From: Sediminibacterium sp.
GTDB taxonomy: Bacteria > Bacteroidota > Bacteroidia > Chitinophagales > Chitinophagaceae
Direction of reading: 5' to 3'
Assembly: GCA_028288645.1 (NCBI GenBank)
Contig: JAQBNJ010000386.1
Span: forward strand, 1 to 9,587
DNA: 9,587 nucleotides
Within the stretch, counting starts at the first letter, position 1, and the number at the start of each line of letters is the position of its first letter. The position numbers and the translations under genes are program-made. Below the pieces are notes generated by a model. It did not search any database, was not told the DNA's origin, and saw only the letters and a list, made by a program, of their open reading frames with translations. Positions 1 to 5,981 of this stretch are shown piece after piece.

Positions 1-11
1 GGAACATTAAT

Positions 12-536
12 ATGAAACTACTACGAATTGCTGCATGGATCGGTTTGTTGTCTGTTATAGTCTGGTTCATTGTACAGGATAGCCGTTTAAAAACAGCCGC
101 ACCCGGTTTTCATATCATGACGCTTGAGCTGGGAAAGAATGGCAAGGACAAAGAGATGCTGAGCGCCTATGCTGATGTGGAGGTTGGGCATCGTACAGTT
201 CTTTGCGAGGCGGTACTGAATACCAAAGTTGACTTTCTGTTTATTGTTTGTTATGTAGCCTGTTTCTTTATGGTTACGTACCACGAAATGCAGCGACAGA
301 CCCGCAATTTCTTTAATGCGGTGCTTCGCATGAACCTGTTTTTTTGTTTTGTAACCGGTGCACTTGATATCACGGAGAATAGTATGTTGTTGTTTGATTT
401 CAGGCATTATCATTCAGACCATGCATTTGTATCTACCTATTGGGTATCACTTGCCAAATGGATACTCGTGGTATGGTTGCTGGTATCAATTATCGTGTCA
501 AGAATTGTAAGGGCAATTCTTAGGAAAAGTTGTTAA
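12..536 (+). CDS. Hypothetical four-helix membrane protein
   Basis: I do not recognise a named family. The 174-residue protein has four hydrophobic segments, at about residues 5-22, 74-91, 104-120 and 146-166. Basic residues cluster at the N-terminus (MKLLR), between helices 2 and 3 (MQRQTRNFF) and at the C-terminus (RAILRKSC), which predicts that both ends are cytoplasmic. The one large outside loop is about residues 23-73 and is rich in charged residues, with a single Cys at 65. A conspicuous TENSMLLF stretch follows helix 3. The ATG lies only 11 bases from the window edge, so its promoter and any operon partner on the left cannot be seen; GGAA at the very edge could be a weak ribosome site. 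The gene converges on the DUF3570 gene across 111 bases with no clear terminator. It is likely a real gene, because it has coherent topology and its antisense frame is low-quality. Confidence 0.8.
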   Translation: MKLLRIAAWIGLLSVIVWFIVQDSRLKTAAPGFHIMTLELGKNGKDKEMLSAYADVEVGHRTVLCEAVLNTKVDFLFIVCYVACFFMVTYHEMQRQTRNFFNAVLRMNLFFCFVTGALDITENSMLLFDFRHYHSDHAFVSTYWVSLAKWILVVWLLVSIIVSRIVRAILRKSC

Positions 537-647
537 CGTCTCCTTTTTATATAGCTACTGGTCATTCTGTTTTTGCTTACGTAGCAGATTTATTTATTGA
601 ATGGATACATTTATCCGGCAAACACAGGATGACAGCTCACCAACAGA

Positions 648-1847
648 TTATTTAAAACGTAAATTCAGTGAAATAATATCTGAATTCATGCCATTGTTTT
701 TTGTGTAATGCCCGTACCTTACTTCCAGCATATTCAAATGCTCCATACCGAATACACCTGCGGGCGGAGTTAAGCGTAAGCCTGCCCCAAACATCTGGCT
801 CGTAAATTTCGATAGATCGTAATTGCTGGTATAATATTGGTCAGTTGTTTTATGCGCCTGGTAAGCGGCAAAATAATTTACTGCAGTTTGTGTATAGTAA
901 CGGTAAAAAGGTGTTACTGAAAAGAATGGTGAAAGTTTGATGGATGTTTCCAGGTTGGCAGTATGCGATTCGAGTCCCCAATCATCTTTATAATACCGGT
1001 AATAGCTGCGCAGTATCACATGATCGCCCAGGAAATAGTTGGCGCGAAAGCCAATGGGAACCTTGAAACGTTTGCCAGGCAGATTTTCCACTTTTTCACT
1101 ATTGTCTGTAAAGAAAACGCGGTGGAAGGGGAGCCCGAGATAACCCTCCTGGTAGATCATATCCAAAAGGAAAGCTAATTGCAATCGTTCATTTACTATT
1201 TGCGAGTAAGAGAATGATGCACCGAAAGTATTTCGTCCAACAGTTCCATATTGTTCATCTCGTTGTGACGTGCTGCCGGTTCTTAATTCCAAGGGATAAA
1301 TTAATTTCAGGTTATCCAAATAGGCAAAAAATTTGCCGCTGAACTCACCACTTTTATTCTTTGTTTTTTTGGAAAAATCAACATGACCGCCAAAGGAGAC
1401 ATAATCATACTCATAAGAAATCGATCCGCCAGCGCCGATACTGCGTCCTTTTTGTTCGTTCTCCATTGTCCAGCTTGCAGAAGGATATATGCGGTTATCA
1501 GCGTGCGAAGCGGATGAATTTGCTTTCAGGTCGATCATATCTGAGGAAGCAGACGTATAATGATCAACGCCCAGTTCAAAATCGTACGTATGTTTCCTGG
1601 CCTTCTTATCCCAGTTATGCAGTTTAATCTCGATGGAATTAGAAAAGTCATTTAATTTTTCTGAACCAATACCACCCGTTACCGCAGAGTTATTGCCGTT
1701 CTGGGTGTAATAACTTGATACAAGATTGGCTTCTTCAAAACTTAGTGTACGGCTTTTGTAAGCAGTATCAGCCGGTTTGGTTGTTTGCGAAAATGCAGCC
1801 AATATACTCAGGTACATGCCGATTACGGCAAGTGATAATTTTCTCAT
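648..1847 (-). CDS. DUF3570 outer-membrane beta-barrel protein
   Basis: The 399-residue protein starts with a Sec signal peptide (basic MRK, hydrophobic core to about residue 18, likely cleavage after Ala-Phe-Ser at 20). The rest is made of alternating polar/aromatic stretches with many Tyr, Phe and Gly, typical of outer-membrane beta strands, and it ends in LNLRFK, a plausible final barrel strand. Length and sequence style match DUF3570, a family of roughly 400-residue predicted outer-membrane proteins. It is the last gene of the operon and begins 27 bases after the DUF4266 stop. The leader just before ATG is A-rich without a clear Shine-Dalgarno, as is usual in Bacteroidota. Family members are known to sit beside DUF4266, ApbE and thioredoxin genes. 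The barrel may be the outer-membrane partner or channel of the DUF4266 lipoprotein; that role is inference. The family call is firm, the function unknown. Confidence 0.9.
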   Translation of the reverse strand: MRKLSLAVIGMYLSILAAFSQTTKPADTAYKSRTLSFEEANLVSSYYTQNGNNSAVTGGIGSEKLNDFSNSIEIKLHNWDKKARKHTYDFELGVDHYTSASSDMIDLKANSSASHADNRIYPSASWTMENEQKGRSIGAGGSISYEYDYVSFGGHVDFSKKTKNKSGEFSGKFFAYLDNLKLIYPLELRTGSTSQRDEQYGTVGRNTFGASFSYSQIVNERLQLAFLLDMIYQEGYLGLPFHRVFFTDNSEKVENLPGKRFKVPIGFRANYFLGDHVILRSYYRYYKDDWGLESHTANLETSIKLSPFFSVTPFYRYYTQTAVNYFAAYQAHKTTDQYYTSNYDLSKFTSQMFGAGLRLTPPAGVFGMEHLNMLEVRYGHYTKNNGMNSDIISLNLRFK

Positions 1848-1874
1848 TGTTTTTGTTTAGATCGTCTTCAGTTA

Positions 1875-2114
1875 TTAATTACATCCGCAGCCACCACCAC
1901 TTTTGCCTGCATTCGCGCCGGATGCGCCTTCCCGGTATGATTGAAAACTGAGTTCTGTTTTTTCAACTTTTCGGTTACCCAATGCCATTTCACCGTCATT
2001 CAATTTATTTTTCTGGTATTCTTTCACAGGGCTGCATGAACTTAGTAAAGAGACCACTACAATGCTTACAGCAATTGAAGCCGTGGTCTTTGCCCGCGTT
2101 TTTTTGTTTCTCAT
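1875..2114 (-). CDS. DUF4266 small lipoprotein with C-terminal CGCN tail
   Basis: This 79-residue protein has a type II signal peptide: a basic start (MRNKKTRAK), a hydrophobic core at about 12-24, and a lipobox Leu-Ser-Ser-Cys with the lipid-bearing Cys at 27. Ser-Pro follows the Cys, so no inner-membrane retention Asp is seen at +2. The mature part is about 53 residues: a conserved-looking block around KLNDGEMALG (37-46), a central stretch with an SYREGASG motif (59-66), and a Gly-rich tail ending GGGCGCN at the last residue. This pattern matches DUF4266, whose members end in the same Cys-Gly-Cys-Asn. The ATG overlaps the apbE stop as ATGA, which suggests translational coupling. The two tail cysteines could bind metal, form a disulfide handled by the exported thioredoxin, or be modified; which of these is not known. 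It is too short to be an enzyme, and is more likely a carrier or substrate. Confidence 0.9.
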   Translation of the reverse strand: MRNKKTRAKTTASIAVSIVVVSLLSSCSPVKEYQKNKLNDGEMALGNRKVEKTELSFQSYREGASGANAGKSGGGCGCN

Positions 2115-3061
2115 TTCAGGTGTATGTTTTTAGAAGTGAATAAGTGATTATTGTCGTCAATTATAATACAGTCAATATTTTTTATCTGGTTGATCATTTC
2201 CAAACCCACTTTAATTCCCATGATCATCACCGGTGTTGCCATGGCATCGGCGATCTCTGCGTTAGGACTGATGATCGTTACGCTTTTAATACCTGTAACC
2301 GGTAAGCCTGTTTTAGGGTTGATAGTATGCGAATATTTTTTGCCATCGATCACCACAAATTTTTCATAGTTGCCCGAAGTGGCGATGGCCATGTTCGTAA
2401 TATCAAGATGAGCCAATGCATGTTGCGCCATATCAGGGTTGGCGATTCCAATGGTCCAGTTTTTACCATCCGGTTGTTGTCCCCAGGCAGCCAGGTCTCC
2501 GGAAGCGTTAACGATCCCGCTGTTCACACCATTTTGCTGCAGGATATATTTGGCCCGTTCCGCCGCATATCCCTTGCCAATACCGCCAAAGCCAATACGC
2601 ATACCGGTTTCTTTTAAGAACACGGTGCAGTTGTTTTCATCCAATAGCACATTCCTGTAATTGATCAAACGAACCAACTGTTTTGCTATGGCTGCATCAG
2701 GTAATGAGGTCATATTCTTATCAAAGTTCCAGAGCTTCTTATCAATTGATCCATAAGTGATATCAAATGCGCCTTGTGTAATTTGTGAGATGCGGATGGA
2801 TCTTTGGATGATATCGAATACTTCCCTGTCAACTTTTACCGGCGCAATACCAGCCTGCCTGTTGATGAGGTTGGTCTGGCTGTTTTCATCAAATGTTGTC
2901 AATAGGTGCTCGATGCGTCTTATCTCTGTAACCGCTTCACTGATTCGTGTTTCTGCCCGGTCAGCATCATCCGAAACCACGCTTATCTCGAAGCGGTTGC
3001 CCATCAGTTTCATCACCTGTTTATGTATCTGTTGCCTGGTTATTACACTACCTGCCAGCAT
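2111..3061 (-). CDS. apbE: FAD:protein FMN transferase (ApbE family)
   Basis: ApbE enzymes transfer FMN from FAD to a Thr/Ser of a target protein, using a bound divalent metal. The 316-residue protein shows the family blocks in order: KLMGNRFEI (18-26), TQGAFDITYGS (95-105), GFGGIGKGYA (157-166), NASGDLAAWG (185-194), IATSGNYEKF (226-235), YSHTINPKTGLP (243-254; Asn replaces the more usual Asp before Pro) and ADAMATPVMIMG (271-282), which holds the Asp and Thr used for metal binding in characterised members. Most exported ApbEs carry a lipoprotein or Sec signal; this one has none. An in-frame TAA lies five codons upstream (3074-3076), so no longer start is available, and Met17 is the only sensible alternative. 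The ATG lies inside the end of the thioredoxin gene (14-base overlap) and the stop overlaps the next ATG. The enzyme call is strong, its location uncertain. Confidence 0.94.
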   Translation of the reverse strand: MLAGSVITRQQIHKQVMKLMGNRFEISVVSDDADRAETRISEAVTEIRRIEHLLTTFDENSQTNLINRQAGIAPVKVDREVFDIIQRSIRISQITQGAFDITYGSIDKKLWNFDKNMTSLPDAAIAKQLVRLINYRNVLLDENNCTVFLKETGMRIGFGGIGKGYAAERAKYILQQNGVNSGIVNASGDLAAWGQQPDGKNWTIGIANPDMAQHALAHLDITNMAIATSGNYEKFVVIDGKKYSHTINPKTGLPVTGIKSVTIISPNAEIADAMATPVMIMGIKVGLEMINQIKNIDCIIIDDNNHLFTSKNIHLK

Positions 3062-3488
3062 CGGTTGTCTTTTTTATATCTTCAATAAATTCTCCAGCCG
3101 ACATTTTAGGATAACCATCCCATTGTTTTAAAACGGTCCCGTGGTCGTTCAATAAAACGGTGAATGGAAAACTTCCCAACGAATTATATTTATCGGCCAG
3201 TTTATTATTTTGCTTCTGTTGGTCTTTGGATAATTGATTTTTTTTCTGTCTTGGAAAATCTGCGTTGAGAAGAACAAGGTATTTGTCAGCGTAATTTGTA
3301 AAACCAGCAGTTTCAAAAAAATCATGATGCATTTTTATACAGGGGCCGCACCAGTCTGAACCTGAAAAATTCAAAAGAATATATTTGTGTTCGGCAACAG
3401 CCTGTTGTTGCGCTTTTTCAATATCAGTTCCCCAGCCTGTAAACGATGAGATCATCAGAAATAACGGTAAAGCGCAGCGTATTCGCAT
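3048..3488 (-). CDS. Exported thioredoxin-fold protein
   Basis: The 146-residue protein is the first gene of the operon. Residues 1-20 look like a Sec signal peptide (MRIR, then a hydrophobic stretch ending near Gly-Trp-Gly). The thioredoxin fold follows: a strand at YILLNFSGSD (36-45), the redox site WCGPC with cysteines at 47 and 50, and the cis-proline loop GSFPFT with Pro108. Between them lies a Lys/Gln-rich helical insert (about 80-100), as in the thiol:disulfide interchange proteins of the DsbD C-terminal/thioredoxin_7 type. It should act in the periplasm as a disulfide reductase or interchange protein; partner cysteines in the DUF4266 tail are an obvious candidate target, which is inference. 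The last residues (KKTTDAGR) overlap the apbE start and contain an A6 run in the DNA. The start is the only ATG that keeps the signal peptide. Confidence 0.92.
   Translation of the reverse strand: MRIRCALPLFLMISSFTGWGTDIEKAQQQAVAEHKYILLNFSGSDWCGPCIKMHHDFFETAGFTNYADKYLVLLNADFPRQKKNQLSKDQQKQNNKLADKYNSLGSFPFTVLLNDHGTVLKQWDGYPKMSAGEFIEDIKKTTDAGR
3069..3075 (-). other. A_AAA_AAG homopolymer site in the trx/apbE overlap
   Basis: On the minus strand the thioredoxin codons read ATA AAA AAG, so an A6 run followed by G sits in the same phase as the classical dnaX-type slippery heptamer. A -1 slip here leads to a stop after eight codons and does not enter apbE. Loss of one A (a +1 shift, transcriptional slippage, or a sequencing error) would read straight into apbE through IKRQPML, bypassing both the apbE-frame TAA and the thioredoxin stop, and would give an exported thioredoxin-ApbE fusion. 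The run and its phase are seen directly; use as a recoding site is speculation. Confidence 0.35.
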
Positions 3489-3570
3489 ATGTATGGATTA
3501 GGGTTGAGAGATAGATACAATTTTCAACGGTTTGTGATTAAAGTACGTTTAATATTCTGCTAAAGAAATG

Positions 3571-3602
3571 CAAAAGAAAAATCATCATAATTCTGTAGAA
3601 AA
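3571..3602 (-). promoter_or_regulatory. Possible promoter of the thioredoxin-ApbE operon
   Basis: Read on the minus strand, TTTT is followed after 20 bases by TTCTTTTG (3571-3578), which matches five of the six fixed positions of the Bacteroidota -7 element TAnnTTTG. It would give a leader of roughly 75 bases before the thioredoxin ATG. The region is very AT-rich, so chance matches are likely. Confidence 0.2.
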
Positions 3603-3635
3603 TCTGATTTTTAGACCGGGTATGCGTTAGTAGAT

Positions 3636-3929
3636 TTGAAGATACCCATATGCAAAAAATTACTTTCAGGTAAATTATTGTGGAACAATAACGAGATCCG
3701 TTTAACACCCGAATCGGAATTCATTTTTTTCAATAAGGACGCGAATGAAGGCAGCCCACCCAGGATCAACTTTAAAAGCGATTCCACCGGATCTATCGGA
3801 CAATTTTCAATGGGTAATAATGATATATGGGGAAAAGCAAAGGATTACAAACCGGTTGTAAAAGTGGAAATAGCGCATACCCCGGAACAGTTAAAACCTT
3901 TTGAAGGCCTGTTCCAGGCGCAGAACGGG
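3636..3929 (+). pseudogene. Remnant of a serine hydrolase (beta-lactamase family) C-terminal region
   Basis: An open stretch reads like the C-terminal module found after the beta-lactamase domain in many Bacteroidota serine hydrolases: KLLWNNNEIRLTPESEFIFF, then a NFKSDSTGSIGQF strand pair and NNDIWGKAKDYKP, followed by a linker and the start of a second module (AHTPEQLKPFEGLFQAQNG). There is no catalytic domain, no ATG start, and the similarity stops near 3929, just before the oxidoreductase stop at 3939, so the piece is cut at both ends. The frame continues to 4055, but beyond 3929 it is only antisense to the oxidoreductase. Just upstream, another frame reads DTHMQKITF (about 3640-3666), which would fit the preceding strand, so a small frameshift near 3667 is likely. 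A decayed fragment is preferred over a real small gene. The family assignment rests on recalled motif patterns. Confidence 0.6.
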
Positions 3930-3938
3930 CAACAGCGT

Positions 3939-4955
3939 TCACCTTGTGATCATCGGGATCAGCTTGCTTCCGATCAACGATATGGAGTTCATCAATTGTT
4001 TGTGAGTCAACCCCGCGTTATCCATTTGGAACGTGAACCGGTCAACGCCACCTAATGCCTCGCTGTGGCGTACCAATTTTTCGGCTACCTGCTCAGGTCC
4101 TCCAATTACCAGCACGCCTTTCGGTGCAATGAGCGCATCAAACTGGCCCCTGGTTACAGGCGGCCATCCGCGTTCCTTTCCGAGTTTTGTCCAGAGTTCT
4201 GCATAGCCGGGATAGTAGTCTGCGACAGCTTCTTCGTTTGTTGCAGCAACATAACCGGGTGAATGTAATCCCACTTTTAAGTCTTCAGGTTTAAAACCCG
4301 CTTTGTCTCCAGCCTTGCGGTACAGATCTATCAAGGGACGGAAGCGATGCGTCTCACCGCCGATTACAGCAACCATCAGCGGCAGGCCCAACATGCCGGC
4401 TCTTACAAATGATTCCGGTGTGCCGCCCACACCAAGCCAGATTGGTAATTTCTCCTGCAGGGATCTCGGGTAAACCGGTTGATTGTTCAGAGGCGCCCTG
4501 AACCTTCCCTTCCAATTTACAAATTCTTTGTCGCGGATGGTTAGCAGCAGATCCAGCTTCTCTGCGAACAAGGCATCATAATCCTCCAGGTTAAAACCAA
4601 ACAGGGGATATGCTTCGATGGAAGAGCCGCGGCCAACAACAAGTTCAGCCCTGCCTTTTGATACCAGGTCAAGTGTTGCAAAGCTTTGATACACTCTTAC
4701 AGGATCCGCGGCGCTCAATACCGTAACGGCGCTGGTTAGCCGTATACGCTTTGTTCGGGAGGCGGCTGCGGCAAGGATCACAGCCGTAGCGGAGTCAAGG
4801 AATTCTTTTTTATGATGCTCCCCAATACCAAAAACATCCAGTCCGGCTTCGTCTGCAAACGCGATCCTCTCAAGTAATTGCTCCATCGCATCTACGCTGC
4901 TCAGGCTCTTGCTTCCGTACATGGCAGACGCGAAACTATCTATTCCAATTTCCAT
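3939..4955 (-). CDS. LLM-class flavin-dependent oxidoreductase
   Basis: The 338-residue protein is a bacterial luciferase-like (PF00296) oxidoreductase, a TIM-barrel enzyme that uses reduced FMN or F420-type flavin. Motifs seen are DVFGIGEHH (40-48), the LTSAVTVLSAADPVRVYQ block (73-90), the flavin-binding stretch VVGRGSSIEAYPLFGF (106-121), IWLGVGGTPES (172-182) and a late IGGPEQVAEKL segment typical of the group. Length is normal for the family and the N-terminal MEIGIDSF begins directly with the first beta strand, so the start is secure. It is cytoplasmic with no signal peptide. It lies 53 bases downstream of the VOC gene on the same strand and may be cotranscribed with it. Substrate cannot be told from sequence. 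Its 3' end abuts the hydrolase remnant on the other strand. Confidence 0.95.
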   Translation of the reverse strand: MEIGIDSFASAMYGSKSLSSVDAMEQLLERIAFADEAGLDVFGIGEHHKKEFLDSATAVILAAAASRTKRIRLTSAVTVLSAADPVRVYQSFATLDLVSKGRAELVVGRGSSIEAYPLFGFNLEDYDALFAEKLDLLLTIRDKEFVNWKGRFRAPLNNQPVYPRSLQEKLPIWLGVGGTPESFVRAGMLGLPLMVAVIGGETHRFRPLIDLYRKAGDKAGFKPEDLKVGLHSPGYVAATNEEAVADYYPGYAELWTKLGKERGWPPVTRGQFDALIAPKGVLVIGGPEQVAEKLVRHSEALGGVDRFTFQMDNAGLTHKQLMNSISLIGSKLIPMITR

Positions 4956-5008
4956 GTTGATTATTTACCAATGGTCTAACAGGTAATTAAAACAAAAGTT
5001 CAGTTCTG

Positions 5009-5446
5009 TTACTGTTGGGGTTTCATTACGTTGAACATCCAGCGGACGCCAAAACGGTCCTTGCAGGTACCCCAGTATCCCCAGAATTCATCATGCGGCG
5101 CCACTGCGTCTGATCCGCCTTCGGACAGATCTTTGTAAAGTTTGTCGGCTTCTTCTTTGGTGTCTGGATTCAGGCTGATGGTAAAATTATTGCCTTCCAC
5201 AAGTTTGTGACCCATACTTTCCAGCATATCGGTTGCCATGATCAGTGTGCCGCCCAGTATAGGCAGCGCTACATGCATTACTTTGTTTTGCTCAGCTTCT
5301 GAAAGGGGTGGCGCGGCGCTATTCGGTGGCATATCTTTCATCCGCACGAATGGGGTGACGAATTCTGTTCCGAAAACTTTTTTGTAGTGGTTAAATGCTT
5401 CTTCGGCGTTGCCTGCGAAGTTTAAATAAATGGATACGTTTGCCAT
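5009..5446 (-). CDS. VOC-family protein, PhnB/YjdN type
   Basis: The 145-residue protein belongs to the PhnB-like branch of the vicinal oxygen chelate (glyoxalase/bleomycin resistance) superfamily. Characteristic features are SIYLNFAGNAEEAFNHYKKVFG at 5-26 (first beta-alpha unit), HVALPILGGTLIMATD (58-73), a second unit FTISLNPDTKEEADKLYKDL (88-107), and the closing FWGYWGTCKDRFGVRWMFNV (121-140). The length is typical and the start directly precedes the first strand. Members of this branch often lack a full metal-ligand set and their activity is mostly unknown, so no enzyme is named. It precedes the LLM oxidoreductase by 53 bases on the same strand. The AT-rich leader has no Shine-Dalgarno. 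Confidence 0.93.
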   Translation of the reverse strand: MANVSIYLNFAGNAEEAFNHYKKVFGTEFVTPFVRMKDMPPNSAAPPLSEAEQNKVMHVALPILGGTLIMATDMLESMGHKLVEGNNFTISLNPDTKEEADKLYKDLSEGGSDAVAPHDEFWGYWGTCKDRFGVRWMFNVMKPQQ

Positions 5447-5480
5447 TGTTATTGTTTTTTCATGTGATTAGCGAATGTAA

Positions 5481-5597
5481 TTATAAAAACTGTTTGGGTA
5501 TTCCTTTTCCTTCGGTGATCAATTTTGCGGGACCGCTGTTGCTGTAAGCTGGCAGATTATTTGCAATGAAGATATAAACGAATGAGAATGGTTCGTT
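5481..5597 (-). pseudogene. Possible 3' remnant of an unknown gene upstream of the VOC gene
   Basis: Between the divergent VOC and acetyltransferase genes, 38 codons on the minus strand read open from just after a stop (5598-5600) to TAA at 5481-5483, with a protein-like sequence including FIANNLPAYSNSGPAK and ending KGIPKQFL. There is no ATG or GTG start and only one internal TTG, so it cannot be an intact gene as it stands. It may be the decayed end of a gene that once preceded the VOC gene. The opposite strand is also open for most of this stretch, so chance is a serious alternative. No family is recognised. Confidence 0.2.
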
Positions 5598-5600
5598 TTA

Positions 5601-5632
5601 ATTGTTCCTTTTTCTCTAAATACATAACTTAG
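5601..5632 (+). promoter_or_regulatory. Candidate promoter of the acetyltransferase-pirin pair
   Basis: ATTG (5601-5604) is followed after exactly 20 bases by TAACTTAG (5625-5632). The second element matches five of the six fixed positions of TAnnTTTG, the -7 element of Bacteroidota promoters, and the first matches three of four positions of the -33 TTTG. The leader to the ATG at 5658 would be about 20 bases. The position and spacing are right, but the motifs are short. Confidence 0.3.
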
Positions 5633-5657
5633 CACTGTTATAAATAAACCTGTCTAC

Positions 5658-5972
5658 ATGAAGTACGACGAAGAAAAACTGCGGATAAATACTGAGTCAA
5701 ATCGCCTGGAATTAGAGATTGAGGGAAGTACAGCTTTTATAGAATACAAACTATCCGGTCACACCATTTTTTTAATTCATACTGAAGTACCACACGAACT
5801 CGAAGGCAAAGGAGTGGGAGGAGCGATCGTACAAAAGGCATTGCAGTATGCAAAAGACAATCATTACAAAATCGTTCCGATTTGTCCGTTTGTGCGATCC
5901 TATCTTGAGCGGCATAAAGAATGGAATGATCTGGTAGCCCCGGATGCTGACAGGTTTATTAATAATCTTTAA
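5658..5972 (+). CDS. YjdJ-type GCN5-related N-acetyltransferase
   Basis: The 104-residue protein is a minimal GNAT-fold acetyltransferase of the YjdJ type (PF14542). It shows the beta strand FLIHTEVP (38-45) followed by the acetyl-CoA pyrophosphate loop HELEGKGVGGAIVQKAL (46-62), a helix AKDNHY (65-70), and the family's signature C-terminal block IVPICPFVRSYLERHKEW (72-89) with the conserved Cys at 76. Length is usual for this very small family. The substrate is unknown; members are cytoplasmic. The ATG is well placed after an AT-rich leader, and the gene ends 9 bases before the pirin start, so the two are probably one transcript. Confidence 0.92.
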   Translation: MKYDEEKLRINTESNRLELEIEGSTAFIEYKLSGHTIFLIHTEVPHELEGKGVGGAIVQKALQYAKDNHYKIVPICPFVRSYLERHKEWNDLVAPDADRFINNL

Positions 5973-5981
5973 AACCAGGGT

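Noticed and set aside
557..588. GCTAC...GTAGC inverted repeat in the same gap
   Set aside because: Five base pairs with a loop of more than 20 bases is within chance expectation.
603..616. GGATA-CATT-TATCC inverted repeat as a terminator between the convergent genes
   Set aside because: The stem is only five AT-rich pairs and no T-run follows on either strand.
1915..1935. EGASGANAG in the DUF4266 protein as an ApbE flavinylation motif (D-x-x-S/T-G-A-T/S)
   Set aside because: The acceptor position after Ser-Gly-Ala is Asn rather than Thr or Ser, and the leading Asp is missing; it cannot be a standard FMN attachment site.
3069..3075. dnaX-type -1 programmed frameshift producing a thioredoxin-ApbE fusion
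   Set aside because: The heptamer is in the right phase, but a -1 shift runs into TAA at 3043-3045 after about eight codons; only a +1 shift or loss of one A reaches the apbE frame.
3636..4055. A complete 139-residue gene on the plus strand
   Set aside because: It starts at TTG, lacks a whole domain, and its last 40 or so codons are simply antisense to the well-supported oxidoreductase gene.
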